A stretch of 48,423 nt of DNA from an uncultured Alphaproteobacteria bacterium (GCA_902825865.1 CADECX010000021.1:1-48423), one strand, 5' to 3'; shown: positions 18,058 to 29,714, counted from the stretch's first letter. Made by a program: numbers and translations. The notes: a model not told the origin generated them from the letters alone.

Positions 18058-20604
18058 ATGAATTTGCGGCTGGCCCTGCGCCTGGCCCGGCGCGAGCTGC
18101 GCGGCGGCTTTGCCGGTTTCCGGATTTTCTTTCTCTGTCTGCTGCTGGGCAGCGCCGCCATTGCGGGTGTGCAGTCCCTCAGCGACGCCTTTCTCGCCGG
18201 TTTGCAGGATCAGGGACAAATCCTGCTCGGCGGCGATGTTTCGGTGCGCCAGGTGCATCGCCCGCTGGACGCAAAGGAGCAGGCGTTCCTCACCGACAGG
18301 GGCCGGGTTTCGCACTTCATCTCCATGCGCGCCATGGTTTACGCGCGTGACAACCAGTCCCGCCAGCTGGTCGAACTGAAGGCGGTGGACGATCGCTGGC
18401 CGCTGTTCGGGGCGGCGAAATTCATCCCAAACCAGGCGCTGGCCGATGTGCTGGCCTGCGAGGATGACGGTATTTGCGGCGCCGCCGCCGAACAGACTTT
18501 GATCGACCGGCTGCATGTGCAGCGCGGCGATCTGATCAAGCTGGGCAATGCCACCTTCCGGATGATGGCGGTGCTGGACAAGGAGCCGGACCGCGTTTCG
18601 ACCGGATTTGAGCTCGGGCCGCGGCTGCTGGTGTCGCTCAAGGGCATGCCCGCCACCGGCCTGGTCAGCACCGAAAGCCTGGTCAACTACACCTATCGCG
18701 TGGCCTTGAAGGACGCATCCGGTGATCGGGTGCGGGCCCGCGCGGCGATGGACCGTTTTCGCGATGACGCCGTCAAGACGTTTCCGGAAAGCGGCTGGAA
18801 CATCCGCGACCGCAGCGATGCCGCCCCCGGCATCAAGCGTTTTGTCGACCAACTCACCATGTTCCTCACCCTGGTCGGGCTGGTGGCGCTGGGTGTGGGC
18901 GGCGTGGGCGCGGGTCAGGCGATCCTGGCCTTTCTGGATCGCAAGCGCGCCGATATCGCCATTCTCAAAACCCTGGGTGCCAGCGGCAGCTTCGTCTTCC
19001 TGATCTTCTTTCTGCAAGTGATGGCGGTGGCGTTGCTGGCCACTTTGCTGGGCGCAGCATTGGGCGCCGCCCTGCCCTTCGCCACCGTCTGGGTCTATGG
19101 CGATGTCTTGCCGGTACCGCCCAGCTTCGGCTTCTATCCCATACCAATTCTACTGGCGCTGGCTTTCGGCCTGTTGTCGGCGGTGGCTTTTGCCGTGCCG
19201 CCTTTGTCGCGCGCCCGCGCCGTTCCGCCCGCCAGCCTGTTCCGCGACACGGTCGCGCCTGTAAAGCTGGAAGGCCAGAATCTGTACCGCGCCATTTCGG
19301 TGGCGGCAGCGATTTGTGTCGCCGCGCTGACCCTGGTGGTGGCGCCCTCTCCGACTTTCGCTGCGGAATTTCTGGTGGGCGCGGTCGGCGTGCTGGCGCT
19401 GCTCCGCCTGCTGGCGGAAGGATTGCGCCGCACAATCGCAAAAATACCGCGTCCCAAATCGCCCTTGGTGCGGCTGGCCTTTGCCAATCTGGTGCGGCCG
19501 GGCGCGGCCACCGGCGGGGTGGTCACCGCCCTGGGATTGGGCCTGACGCTTTTGGCCACCGTCACTTTGCTCAGCGCCACCATCAACGCCCAGGTAGCCG
19601 GTGCCTTGCCCGAACGGGCACCCAGCTTCTTCTTTGTCGACATTCAGTCCGGCGAAGCACCAGCCTTCGACCGCATCATCACCGGCTTTTCCAGCGCCTC
19701 GGAGTACAAACGCACCCCGATGATCCGGGGACGCATCACCGCCCTCAACGGCGTGCCGTCGGCCCAGGCCCAGGTCGCGCCGGGGGCCAAATGGGCGATG
19801 AACGGCGATCGCGGTATCACCTATGCCGCCACCCCGCCGCCCGGCACCGTCATCACCGACGGAAAATGGTGGCCCGCCGATTACCGCGGCCCCACTTTGA
19901 TCTCGCTGGATCAGAACATCGCCCATGGCACGGGATTGAAGATCGGCGACAGCATGACCCTCAATGTGCTGGGCCGTCCCTTTGAGGGCCGCATCGCCAG
20001 CCTGCGCAAGGTGGATTTCACCAATGGCGGCCAGAATTTCACGCTGGTGCTGTCGCCGGGGTTGATCGACAAAGCCCCCCACGCCTTCCTGGCCACGGTG
20101 CGTATTGCGCCGGAGCAGGAGAATGCCATGTACCTGGCGGTGACCAACCGCTTCCCCAACATCTCCACCGTACGGGTAAGAGACGCCATCCAGCAGGTGC
20201 AGAATCTGCTTGCCTCCCTGGCTCAAGGCGTCAGCGCCGCCAGCCTGATCACCATCCTGGCGGGCCTCTTGGTGCTGGCGGGCGCCATTGCGGCGCAAAG
20301 CCGGGCGCGGCTCTACGATGCCACCATCCTGAAAGTCTTGGGCGCAACCCGGGCGCGAATCGCCCTGGTCTATGTCATCGAATATGGCGTCTTGGGCGCC
20401 GCCACCGGCCTGTTGGCGCTGGCGGCGGGCACCTTGGCGGCCTGGATCATCGCCATGACGATTCTGGACGTGCCCTTCACCTTCGACACCAAGGCGGTGA
20501 TTGTGACCGTGGCGGGCGGCGGGGCGGCAACCCTGTTTTTCGGCCTGTTGGGCGCCCTGGGCGCCCTGTCGGTGCGCCCGGCGCGGCGGCTAAGGTCCAC
20601 TTAA
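18058..20604 (+). CDS. ybbP: ABC transporter permease YbbP (FtsX-like, 10 spans)
   Basis: An 848-residue permease. It has one N-terminal span (LRIFF-type stretch near residue 25), a large periplasmic domain, three spans around residues 265-385, a second cluster of spans near 415-455 and 480-510, another periplasmic domain, and three final spans from about 715 to 845. This doubled FtsX layout is that of YbbP, which with YbbA forms a mechanotransmission complex rather than a classic importer. The link to TesA, suggested by gene order here and in gammaproteobacteria, is extraction or hydrolysis of hydrophobic compounds at the inner membrane; the natural substrate is not clear. The ATG directly follows the repeat doublet, with GAGG as a possible ribosome site inside the repeat arm. 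Confidence 0.93.
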   Translation: MNLRLALRLARRELRGGFAGFRIFFLCLLLGSAAIAGVQSLSDAFLAGLQDQGQILLGGDVSVRQVHRPLDAKEQAFLTDRGRVSHFISMRAMVYARDNQSRQLVELKAVDDRWPLFGAAKFIPNQALADVLACEDDGICGAAAEQTLIDRLHVQRGDLIKLGNATFRMMAVLDKEPDRVSTGFELGPRLLVSLKGMPATGLVSTESLVNYTYRVALKDASGDRVRARAAMDRFRDDAVKTFPESGWNIRDRSDAAPGIKRFVDQLTMFLTLVGLVALGVGGVGAGQAILAFLDRKRADIAILKTLGASGSFVFLIFFLQVMAVALLATLLGAALGAALPFATVWVYGDVLPVPPSFGFYPIPILLALAFGLLSAVAFAVPPLSRARAVPPASLFRDTVAPVKLEGQNLYRAISVAAAICVAALTLVVAPSPTFAAEFLVGAVGVLALLRLLAEGLRRTIAKIPRPKSPLVRLAFANLVRPGAATGGVVTALGLGLTLLATVTLLSATINAQVAGALPERAPSFFFVDIQSGEAPAFDRIITGFSSASEYKRTPMIRGRITALNGVPSAQAQVAPGAKWAMNGDRGITYAATPPPGTVITDGKWWPADYRGPTLISLDQNIAHGTGLKIGDSMTLNVLGRPFEGRIASLRKVDFTNGGQNFTLVLSPGLIDKAPHAFLATVRIAPEQENAMYLAVTNRFPNISTVRVRDAIQQVQNLLASLAQGVSAASLITILAGLLVLAGAIAAQSRARLYDATILKVLGATRARIALVYVIEYGVLGAATGLLALAAGTLAAWIIAMTILDVPFTFDTKAVIVTVAGGGAATLFFGLLGALGALSVRPARRLRST

Positions 20605-20644
20605 CCGTCTTTAATCTGTTGTTTTTGGGTAATTTTCGACGGCC

Positions 20645-20675
20645 TTGATACCGCCACAGCAAACCACGATATATT
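20645..20675 (+). promoter_or_regulatory. Candidate promoter for the BI-1 family gene
   Basis: TTGATA and TATATT are separated by 19 bases (18 if the -10 is read one base earlier), ending 21 bases before the ATG. GGGAG at about 20686-20690 is the ribosome site. The match is fair, found by eye. Confidence 0.42.
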
Positions 20676-20696
20676 AGGGGTCAAAGGGAGTAACAA

Positions 20697-21440
20697 ATGG
20701 CTGACTATGACAACCGTTTAGTGCGTGGCGCGACGACCGTCGCCGACACGATGGATGTGGGCCTGCGCGCGCACATGCTGCGGGTTTACAACTACATGGT
20801 GGGGGCGTTGGCGCTGACCGGCACCGTGGCCTACATCTTCGCCAATACACCGGTCTTGCTGAATCTGATTTATCGGGTCGCCCCCAACGGCGCGCTCCAG
20901 CCCACCATCATGGGTTGGATTGTGATGCTGGCCCCGATCGGGCTGGTGCTGCTGCTGTCCATGCGCATCAACCATATGAGCCAGGGGGCGGCGCAGGCCA
21001 CCTTCTGGGGCTATGCCGCGCTGGTCGGCGCGTCCTTGGCCTCGATCCTGATCGCCTATACCGGCGCCAGCGTGGCGATGACCTTCTTCGTCACCGCCGG
21101 CACCTTCGGCGCCATGAGCCTGTGGGGCTATACCACCAAGCGGGATCTGACCGGTTTCGGCAGCTTCCTGTTCATGGGCCTGATCGGCATCATCCTGGCG
21201 AGCCTGGCGAATTTCTTCTTCAAGTCGCCGATCATGGATTTCGTCATCAGCGTGCTGGGCGTTCTGATCTTCACCGGTCTGACCGCCTGGGACACCCAGA
21301 AGATCAAGAACACCTATTATGCCGTGGGCGGCGACGTCGCGGTTGCGGGTAAGGCGGCGATCATGGGCGCCCTGGCGCTCTATCTCGACTTCCTGAACAT
21401 CTTCCTGTTCCTGCTGCGCTTCCTGGGCAATCGCCGCTAA
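20697..21440 (+). CDS. Bax inhibitor-1 / YccA-YbhL family membrane protein
   Basis: A 247-residue protein with seven hydrophobic spans. The opening MADYDNRLVRGATTVADTMD followed by VGLRAHMLRVYNYMVGAL is the usual start of alphaproteobacterial BI-1 proteins, and the end reads GLTAWDTQKIKNTYY, then GALALYLDFLNIFLFLLRFL with the paired aspartates seen in the pH-sensitive calcium-leak family. Bacterial members are linked to membrane protein quality control (YccA inhibits FtsH) or to ion leak. GGGAG precedes the ATG. A strong terminator follows, so it is probably a single-gene unit. Confidence 0.95.
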   Translation: MADYDNRLVRGATTVADTMDVGLRAHMLRVYNYMVGALALTGTVAYIFANTPVLLNLIYRVAPNGALQPTIMGWIVMLAPIGLVLLLSMRINHMSQGAAQATFWGYAALVGASLASILIAYTGASVAMTFFVTAGTFGAMSLWGYTTKRDLTGFGSFLFMGLIGIILASLANFFFKSPIMDFVISVLGVLIFTGLTAWDTQKIKNTYYAVGGDVAVAGKAAIMGALALYLDFLNIFLFLLRFLGNRR

Positions 21441-21460
21441 GCGCTGGCAAATGCAAAAGA

Positions 21461-21492
21461 AAAGGCCCGGTGGAAACACCGGGCCTTTTTGT
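21461..21492. terminator. Intrinsic terminator, probably bidirectional
   Basis: AAAGGCCCGGTG and CACCGGGCCTTT pair perfectly over 12 bp around a GAAA tetraloop, followed by TTGTTTT on the plus strand and preceded by an A-rich run. It lies between the ends of two convergent genes and can serve both. Confidence 0.93.
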
Positions 21493-21495
21493 TTT

Positions 21496-21876
21496 CTACT
21501 CAGCCAGCGCTTTCAACAGCTTTTTATCGAATATCCGCAGCACCTGGGCCAGTTCATGGCCGCGCTTGAGAATCATCCCGCCCGCCGCGACGACGCTGTA
21601 CTGGCCCTGTTTGGCGCGCAGCCGGGGATGTTTTTCGATGCGGAACAAGGGCATCTCGGCGGCGTGGCGAAAAATGGAGAACACCGCCGCTTCTTCCAGG
21701 AAATCCAAGGCGTAATCGCGCCACTCGCCGGCGGCAACCATGCGGCCATACACGCTCAGGATACGGTTAAGCTCGTGGCGATCGAACGTGACCTGCGGCA
21801 CAGTCGCGGGAGACATGTCACGCGCCGCTTTTTCAGCACCGGCGGCGCGGTGCAAAGATATGGGTTCTTCCACCAT
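21496..21876 (-). CDS. DUF2794 family protein
   Basis: A 126-residue soluble protein restricted to alphaproteobacteria. After a variable 27-residue start it shows the conserved core VTFDRHELNRILSVYGRMV, then AAGEWRDYALDFLEEAAVFS, FRHAAEMPLFRIEKHP and a C-terminal GGMILKRGHELAQVLR. No catalytic motif is known and the function is undescribed. The stop lies 4 bases beyond the terminator shared with the BI-1 gene. Upstream is an unusual 322-base gap. Confidence 0.9.
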   Translation of the reverse strand: MVEEPISLHRAAGAEKAARDMSPATVPQVTFDRHELNRILSVYGRMVAAGEWRDYALDFLEEAAVFSIFRHAAEMPLFRIEKHPRLRAKQGQYSVVAAGGMILKRGHELAQVLRIFDKKLLKALAE

Positions 21877-22198
21877 CCATCCTGATGATGGGGTGGGAAC
21901 TCTCGCGCTGCAAGCCGGGAACTTCCAACTTTCTTATCCGATTTGTCATGGCGTGCCCCGAAATGGTCATGATTGAACCATGGCGTGGCCGCTTTCAGCG
22001 GCCAATAATTGGTGGTCGGTTGGCTGTGAGTCGTCTCGGATTAACAAGCCCCCCAGCCCCTTTCCGGGGCGGCATCGCGCCAACCGATACTTCCAACTAT
22101 AGCACCCAGCCTCCCCCGCGTTTCTCCGGCGCGAGGGAGCGCACATTTTTTATGGTCGCCTCGCGTCCCTACGCTTGGCTCCGGGTTGGCGGCTGCTC
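21877..22198. other. Gene-free, structure-rich gap (possible RNA gene or long leader)
   Basis: No credible protein frame is present on either strand. Several foldable elements occur in a row. TGGCCGCT-TTC-AGCGGCCA is at 21986-22004. TCGGTTGGC (22016-22024) pairs with GCCAACCGA (22079-22087), and TTGG/CCAA just outside can extend it. Inside lies GCCCC-TTTCC-GGGGC (22056-22070). A further imperfect stem CTCCCcCGCG / CGCGaGGGAG (22111-22139) is followed a few bases later by ATTTTTT on the plus strand. This looks like a nested RNA ending in a terminator on the plus strand, or a long leader for DUF2794 on the minus strand. It does not match tRNA, tmRNA, SRP RNA or RNase P RNA as far as I can judge. 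Confidence 0.4.
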
Positions 22199-22597
22199 CT
22201 ATTGCCGGAGCGTTGCAATAAATTCCCGAATCCAGGCGGCATACTGGCCGAACAGTCCACCAATACAGCCCACCAGGGCGCAGACCATGACCCCATAGGG
22301 CAGGAAATCATCGGGCCGGTCGCCCAGCAGATTCGCCGTGCCCACCGCCGTCAGGCCGCAAGCGGCCCCGATCACCAGGCCGCCCAGCGCACCCGCAACA
22401 TAGCCGCGCGCCAGGTCGCGGGCATAAAGCAGCCCCGCGGTGCCGGCGATCATCATGCAGCCGAACAGGCCGAAATGCTTGGTGAGGAAGGGCCGGTAAT
22501 GGCCCAGCACCATGAAGCCGGCCTCGAGCAGCACCCCGACCAGCAGGGCGCGGTCGAGAATTTTGGTATCGATCAGGGTCTTGGCGATCTGTTTCAT
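22199..22597 (-). CDS. Four-span membrane protein of unknown function
   Basis: A 132-residue protein with about four hydrophobic spans: ALLVGVLLEAGFMVLG, GLFGCMMIAGTAGLLY, AGALGGLVIGAACGLTAVG and YGVMVCALVGCIGGLFGQYA. It opens with a short amphipathic stretch MKQIAKTLIDTKILD and ends with a charged tail. Glycine-rich spans suggest tight helix packing, but no family is recognised. The ATG at 22597 is preferred; the frame could open two codons earlier at a TTG. It is divergent from the Rieske oxygenase gene. Confidence 0.78.
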   Translation of the reverse strand: MKQIAKTLIDTKILDRALLVGVLLEAGFMVLGHYRPFLTKHFGLFGCMMIAGTAGLLYARDLARGYVAGALGGLVIGAACGLTAVGTANLLGDRPDDFLPYGVMVCALVGCIGGLFGQYAAWIREFIATLRQ

Positions 22598-22687
22598 GCC
22601 CAAAGCCTAGCGTGCACGCGCACGGCGTAAACCCCTTTTTTGGCGGCATCCTTGCGGCGAAATGCCGATTTCTCTAATCAGTTCCGC

Positions 22688-23737
22688 ATGGTGGGCGAAA
22701 CTCTCAGCATGGCTCCGGACGTGTTCCTGCGTGATCTTTGGTACATGCCGGCGCTGGCTTCCAGCCTGCGCCCGGGCGACATGCGCCGCGAGATGTTGCT
22801 GGGCGAACCGGTGCTGCTGGGGCGGATGAAAGACGGCGCCCTGTTCGCCATGCGCGATATCTGTCCGCATCGCGGCGTGCCCTTGTCGGCGGGCCGCATC
22901 ATGCCCGAGGGCAGTGTGGAGTGCCCCTATCATGGCTGGCGTTTCAAGGGCGACGGCCAGTGCAGCAAAATCCCCTCCCTGACCGGCGAGGAAACGCTGG
23001 ATATCCAGAAGATCAAAGTCCGCTCCTATCCGGTGCGCGAACAGGATGGATTGATCTGGGTCTATATGGCGGCCAAGCCGGGCGGCGCGCCCAAGAGCGA
23101 GCCACCGCGCGCGGGCTCCAGCCATCCCATGCGCTGGACGGAGACGCAAACCTTCCGCTGCGGCATCGATCATGCCGTGATCGGGCTCATGGACCCGGCG
23201 CACGGGCCTTACGTCCATGCCCATTGGTGGTGGAAGAAAACCCCGCGGGTGAAAGAGAAGCACTATGCGCCTTTGCCCAATGGTTTTGTGATGACGCCGC
23301 ACAAGCCATCCAAGCCGGTCTACAGCCTGCTGGGCGACGTCACCACCGAGATCACCTTCGAGCTTCCCTCCACCCGATTCGAGATCATCCGGGGCAAGCT
23401 GTTCGGCCTGACCTTCAAGGTTGTGGGCATGACGGTCTGCACCCCGCGTGATGCGGAGACCACCGACGTCATCCAGACCTTCTGGTGGCCGGGCTGGCTG
23501 AATTTCATCTATCCGTTTTTCTGGACCCTGGGCCCGACTTTCATCGGCGACGACCGCAAGATCGTGGAGCTGCAGCGCGAAGGCTTGAAGTTCAATCCCA
23601 ATCTGATGCTGATCCAGGACAGCGACCAGCCCGCCATCTGGTACCACCGCGTCAAGAAAGCCTGGGCGGAATCGGTCGAAAACGGCACGGACTTCGTCAA
23701 TCCTGTGCAGGAACGGACCCTGCGCTGGAAAAGCTGA
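22688..23737 (+). CDS. Rieske non-heme iron oxygenase, alpha-type subunit
   Basis: A 349-residue Rieske oxygenase. The 2Fe-2S ligands are C59-P-H61 in ICPHRG and C79-x2-H82 in ECPYHGW. The mononuclear iron site reads D169-PA-H172-GPYV-H177, followed by tryptophans. The layout matches the vanillate demethylase/phenylpropionate dioxygenase large-subunit family, which hydroxylates or demethylates aromatic or terpenoid compounds with electrons from a reductase. No reductase is adjacent; the ferredoxin pair at 38.4-40.0 kb is a possible but unproven partner. The ATG at 22688 is chosen; a later ATG at 22709 also fits and ribosome sites are weak for both. The substrate is unknown. Confidence 0.9.
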   Translation: MVGETLSMAPDVFLRDLWYMPALASSLRPGDMRREMLLGEPVLLGRMKDGALFAMRDICPHRGVPLSAGRIMPEGSVECPYHGWRFKGDGQCSKIPSLTGEETLDIQKIKVRSYPVREQDGLIWVYMAAKPGGAPKSEPPRAGSSHPMRWTETQTFRCGIDHAVIGLMDPAHGPYVHAHWWWKKTPRVKEKHYAPLPNGFVMTPHKPSKPVYSLLGDVTTEITFELPSTRFEIIRGKLFGLTFKVVGMTVCTPRDAETTDVIQTFWWPGWLNFIYPFFWTLGPTFIGDDRKIVELQREGLKFNPNLMLIQDSDQPAIWYHRVKKAWAESVENGTDFVNPVQERTLRWKS

Positions 23738-23762
23738 GCTGCTGCGCACGGAGCATCGGCCC

Positions 23763-23812
23763 GGAAAAGCGCGGGCGATCCTGCTTTATACACAGCTAGA
23801 TCGCGCTTTTCC
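23763..23812. repeat. Long inverted repeat after the Rieske gene
   Basis: GGAAAAGCGC (23763-23772) and GATC (23777-23780) pair with GATCGCGCTTTTCC (23799-23812), giving 14 bp with a 4-base bulge and an 18-base loop. It lies 26 bases after the Rieske stop and could end that transcript, although the T-run is inside the stem. The remainder of the gap up to carB shows only a weaker pairing of GGCCGG and CCGGCC. Confidence 0.5.
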
Positions 23813-23954
23813 GTCAGGCCGTGCGACCATCGAAAAAGAGGGGTTGCGGCACCGGCCCGACCCGTCTAAACGGTCCCCTTAACCTACATCTTGGCCGGCC
23901 CCAAAACGCCCTCAAAAGCGTGGCCGGTTCGCGCGCGACCGAAGAAGCTGAGCC

Positions 23955-27311
<3,357 letters not shown>

Positions 27312-27379
27312 TGTGGCGCTGAAGTTCTTCAAGAATTTATCAGCAAAATCAGTGATTTAACAAGTAGCAGGTTCGGCAA

Positions 27380-27416
27380 CCGGCAAAGTCCGGGGCTCAG
27401 AGCCTCTTTTTGCCGG
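27380..27416 (+). terminator. Terminator-like nested hairpin in the greA leader
   Basis: GGGGCT-CAG-AGCCTC (27392-27406, one G-U pair) is followed directly by TTTTT (27407-27411), as in an intrinsic terminator. Flanking CCGGCAAA (27380-27387) can pair with TTTGCCGG (27409-27416), which uses up part of the U-run. It may simply end carB, or it may act as an attenuator of a greA transcript that starts upstream, since only 13 bases remain before the greA ATG. Confidence 0.65.
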
Positions 27417-27429
27417 ACGGAAATAGACG

Positions 27430-27903
27430 ATGGAAAAGATCCCGATGACCGCCGCAGGCTTCAAGGGCCTGGAGGACGAGCTGAACCAGCTCAAGAATGT
27501 GGACCGCCACGAGATCATCAAGGCGATCGCGGAGGCGCGCGCCCATGGCGATCTGTCGGAGAATGCCGAATATCACGCCGCCAAGGAGAAGCAGAGCTTC
27601 ATCGAAGGCCGGGTGATGGAATTGGAAGACCAGATCGGCCGCGCCGATGTGATCGACATTTCCAAATTGTCGGGCACCAGCGTCAAGTTCGGCGCCACCG
27701 TGACCTTGGTCGATGAAGACACCGACGAGGAACGCAAGTTCCAGATCGTGGGTGATGTGGAATCCGACGCCAAGAAGGGCCGCATCTCGCTGTCCTCGCC
27801 CATCGCGCGCGCCCTGATCGGCAAGAGCAAGGGCGACACGGTGGAAGTGGCGGCGCCAGGCGGGGCGCGGTCTTACGAGATCGTGAAAGTGGAATTTAAG
27901 TAG
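27430..27903 (+). CDS. greA: Transcription elongation factor GreA
   Basis: Rescues backtracked RNA polymerase by stimulating cleavage of the nascent transcript. At 157 residues it is full length. The N-terminal coiled coil contains the acidic tip [20 protein letters not shown], whose aspartate and glutamate reach into the polymerase active site. The C-terminal globular domain includes [18 protein letters not shown] and [18 protein letters not shown]. The ATG is preceded by a GGA at 8-10 bases and by a terminator-like hairpin in the leader. The next gene is convergent and 4 bases away. Confidence 0.98.
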   Translation: MEKIPMTAAGFKGLEDELNQLKNVDRHEIIKAIAEARAHGDLSENAEYHAAKEKQSFIEGRVMELEDQIGRADVIDISKLSGTSVKFGATVTLVDEDTDEERKFQIVGDVESDAKKGRISLSSPIARALIGKSKGDTVEVAAPGGARSYEIVKVEFK

Positions 27904-27906
27904 TCG

Positions 27907-28893
27907 CTAGAAGATGCCTGGGATGAATCGCGCCGTCTTGGCGCGGTAGGCCGCATATTCGGGATAAGTGGCTTCCAGCACCTGCTCCTCGAAATAGCTG
28001 CGGATCCACAACAGGGTCACGACCAGCAGCGCCAGCACCCAGGACCAGGGCGCGGCGAATTGCAGCGCGGTGCCGATGATGGTGATCATTTCCACCGCAT
28101 AAAGCGGATGGCGGGCATGGGCATAGGGACCGCTGGTCACAAGCTTGCGCGCCTCGGGCATGATCGAGAAAGACTTGCCCAGCCGCGACAAGACCAGGAA
28201 TGAAGACAGACTCCCCACGCCGATCAACACGGCCGCCAGGATTTGCATGGGCAGGCTCAGTTGCGCCACCGGCAATTGCAGGATGCCGACGCCGGTGAAA
28301 GTGCCCAGCACCGCGAAAATGCGCGGCACCACGCCTTTGGATTTTGCGACCGGCTTGTCGCGCACCACCAACAGATAAATCAGCAGCAGGTTGAAGCACG
28401 CCGCCGCCAGCAGCGAAAAGAACCGCGCCCAAATGAAGAGATTGGCGGTCCCCGCCGCAATCATCGTACCGTCATGGACCAGGATGGCGCGCATTTGCAG
28501 GGCGCCATAGACGAACCACAACATCAACGGCAAGCCGGCAATGGCATCATAGGTCTTGGTGTCGCGCGCCTTAAGCCAGCGCGGATCGGGCTCGCCGGGC
28601 AATAGCGACCAGATCAGCAACGCCAGCCAGCCCGGGCCGAAAGAGACCAACGCAACCGTCATGCCCACCGAAGACAGATTTTGCGGATCGAATGTCAGCA
28701 AGCCGGGCGCCAGGAAATGCGCGGCGACCGCCTGCGCCGGCGACGCCAGCATATTCAGGATAAGAATGGCCAGAAACTGGCGGCGGGCGCGGGCAAAAGC
28801 CAGAACCGAGGGCAAGAAATATACGAACAGCGTGAAGGCCATCGCCAGCAGCGCAATGCCTTTGGTCTGGCCGGTCAAAATGTCGTGCAACAT
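27907..28893 (-). CDS. Membrane methyltransferase (ICMT/PEMT-like) with superinfection-immunity-like N-terminus
   Basis: A 328-residue protein with about eight hydrophobic spans. The C-terminal part ends with SGPYAHARHPLYAVEMITII and EATYPEYAAYRAKTARFIPG, which is the SAM-binding signature of isoprenylcysteine carboxyl methyltransferase and related membrane methyltransferases (R-H-P-x-Y and Y-x-x-Y-x-x-R). The first 60 residues, with LFVYFLPSVLAFARARRQFL followed by AILILNMLASP, resemble the two-span Imm_superinfect family seen in some phage immunity proteins. The two parts would be fused with extra spans between. The physiological substrate is unknown. It is convergent to greA and preceded by the soluble methyltransferase gene on the same strand. 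Confidence 0.72.
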   Translation of the reverse strand: MLHDILTGQTKGIALLAMAFTLFVYFLPSVLAFARARRQFLAILILNMLASPAQAVAAHFLAPGLLTFDPQNLSSVGMTVALVSFGPGWLALLIWSLLPGEPDPRWLKARDTKTYDAIAGLPLMLWFVYGALQMRAILVHDGTMIAAGTANLFIWARFFSLLAAACFNLLLIYLLVVRDKPVAKSKGVVPRIFAVLGTFTGVGILQLPVAQLSLPMQILAAVLIGVGSLSSFLVLSRLGKSFSIMPEARKLVTSGPYAHARHPLYAVEMITIIGTALQFAAPWSWVLALLVVTLLWIRSYFEEQVLEATYPEYAAYRAKTARFIPGIF

Positions 28894-28934
28894 GGGTCCC
28901 CCAACTCACTTAGTTTTTCATTTTTTTGTTCGCG

Positions 28935-29714
28935 TTATTGTTCGCGCCGCGCCAAGACCGCCACCATCTCCGCGACTTCGACGAACTTCCCATCCGGCGA
29001 GAATTCCCGCAAGGCCGCCTCCAGCGCGGCGGCGAATTCCTCCTGCCGGGAGCCCAGAGATTGGGGGGCGGATTGCGACATGGACAAAGCGCGGCCCACA
29101 ATATCCTGGGCGCTCAAGGGCTGGCGGACGGTGACCGACAGTCCGTCAACTTTCGTGAAAGCGGAGGCAAACAGAAAGGGCTCATAGCGGCGATGGCCCC
29201 CAGTGCGTCCCTTGGCCTTATCCGGGCGATAGCGCTCCTGCAAATCGCAGAGAATCTTGAACCAGCCATTTTCCGCCACCGGCGGATGCGCATCGTGAAA
29301 CAGCGCCACCCCCCCGTCCGGGGTCACGATCTTGTCCAGCATGGCCAAGGTGGCGGCACGGTCCATCCAATGAAAGGAACGGCCCATCGTCACCAGCCGG
29401 AAAGGCCCCATTGCGGGTGTCAGATCCTGCGAACCGCCCGGCAAGCTTGTCAGGGCGACGCCTTGCGCCTCGGCCGCTGCTCCCGCCGCCGCCAGCATCT
29501 CGGGCTCGGGGTCCATGGCGGTGACCGCCATCCCCAGCCTTGCAAAGGCAAGCGCCAACATTCCCGTGCCACATCCCAGGTCCAGAACCCTGTCTCCCGG
29601 CTTGAGGCCTGCCAGGGTCGCCACGCGCACCACCAGCCGATCGGGAAAACCCAGCCGGAAACGCTCGTAATGGGCCGCCACGCTTTGAAAGGGCCGGGAT
29701 TGGCCAAGTGTCAT
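28935..29714 (-). CDS. Class I SAM-dependent methyltransferase
   Basis: A 259-residue soluble methyltransferase. Motif I is RVLDLGCGTGMLALAFA (about residues 42-58), followed by the acidic end of strand 2 in VTAMDPEPEM, and motif with MGRSFHWMDRAATLAML, which is common in the family of proteins annotated as methyltransferase type 11. The substrate is unknown. It lies 41 bases upstream of the membrane methyltransferase gene, on the same strand, so the two may be co-transcribed. Divergent from chvI. Confidence 0.88.
   Translation of the reverse strand: MTLGQSRPFQSVAAHYERFRLGFPDRLVVRVATLAGLKPGDRVLDLGCGTGMLALAFARLGMAVTAMDPEPEMLAAAGAAAEAQGVALTSLPGGSQDLTPAMGPFRLVTMGRSFHWMDRAATLAMLDKIVTPDGGVALFHDAHPPVAENGWFKILCDLQERYRPDKAKGRTGGHRRYEPFLFASAFTKVDGLSVTVRQPLSAQDIVGRALSMSQSAPQSLGSRQEEFAAALEAALREFSPDGKFVEVAEMVAVLARREQ

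Noticed and set aside
21877..22198. tRNA, tmRNA, SRP RNA or RNase P RNA in the large gap
   Set aside because: No T-loop GGTTCGA-type sequence, no tmRNA tag-coding frame, no SRP GGAAGG-type loop and no RNase P core were seen on either strand.
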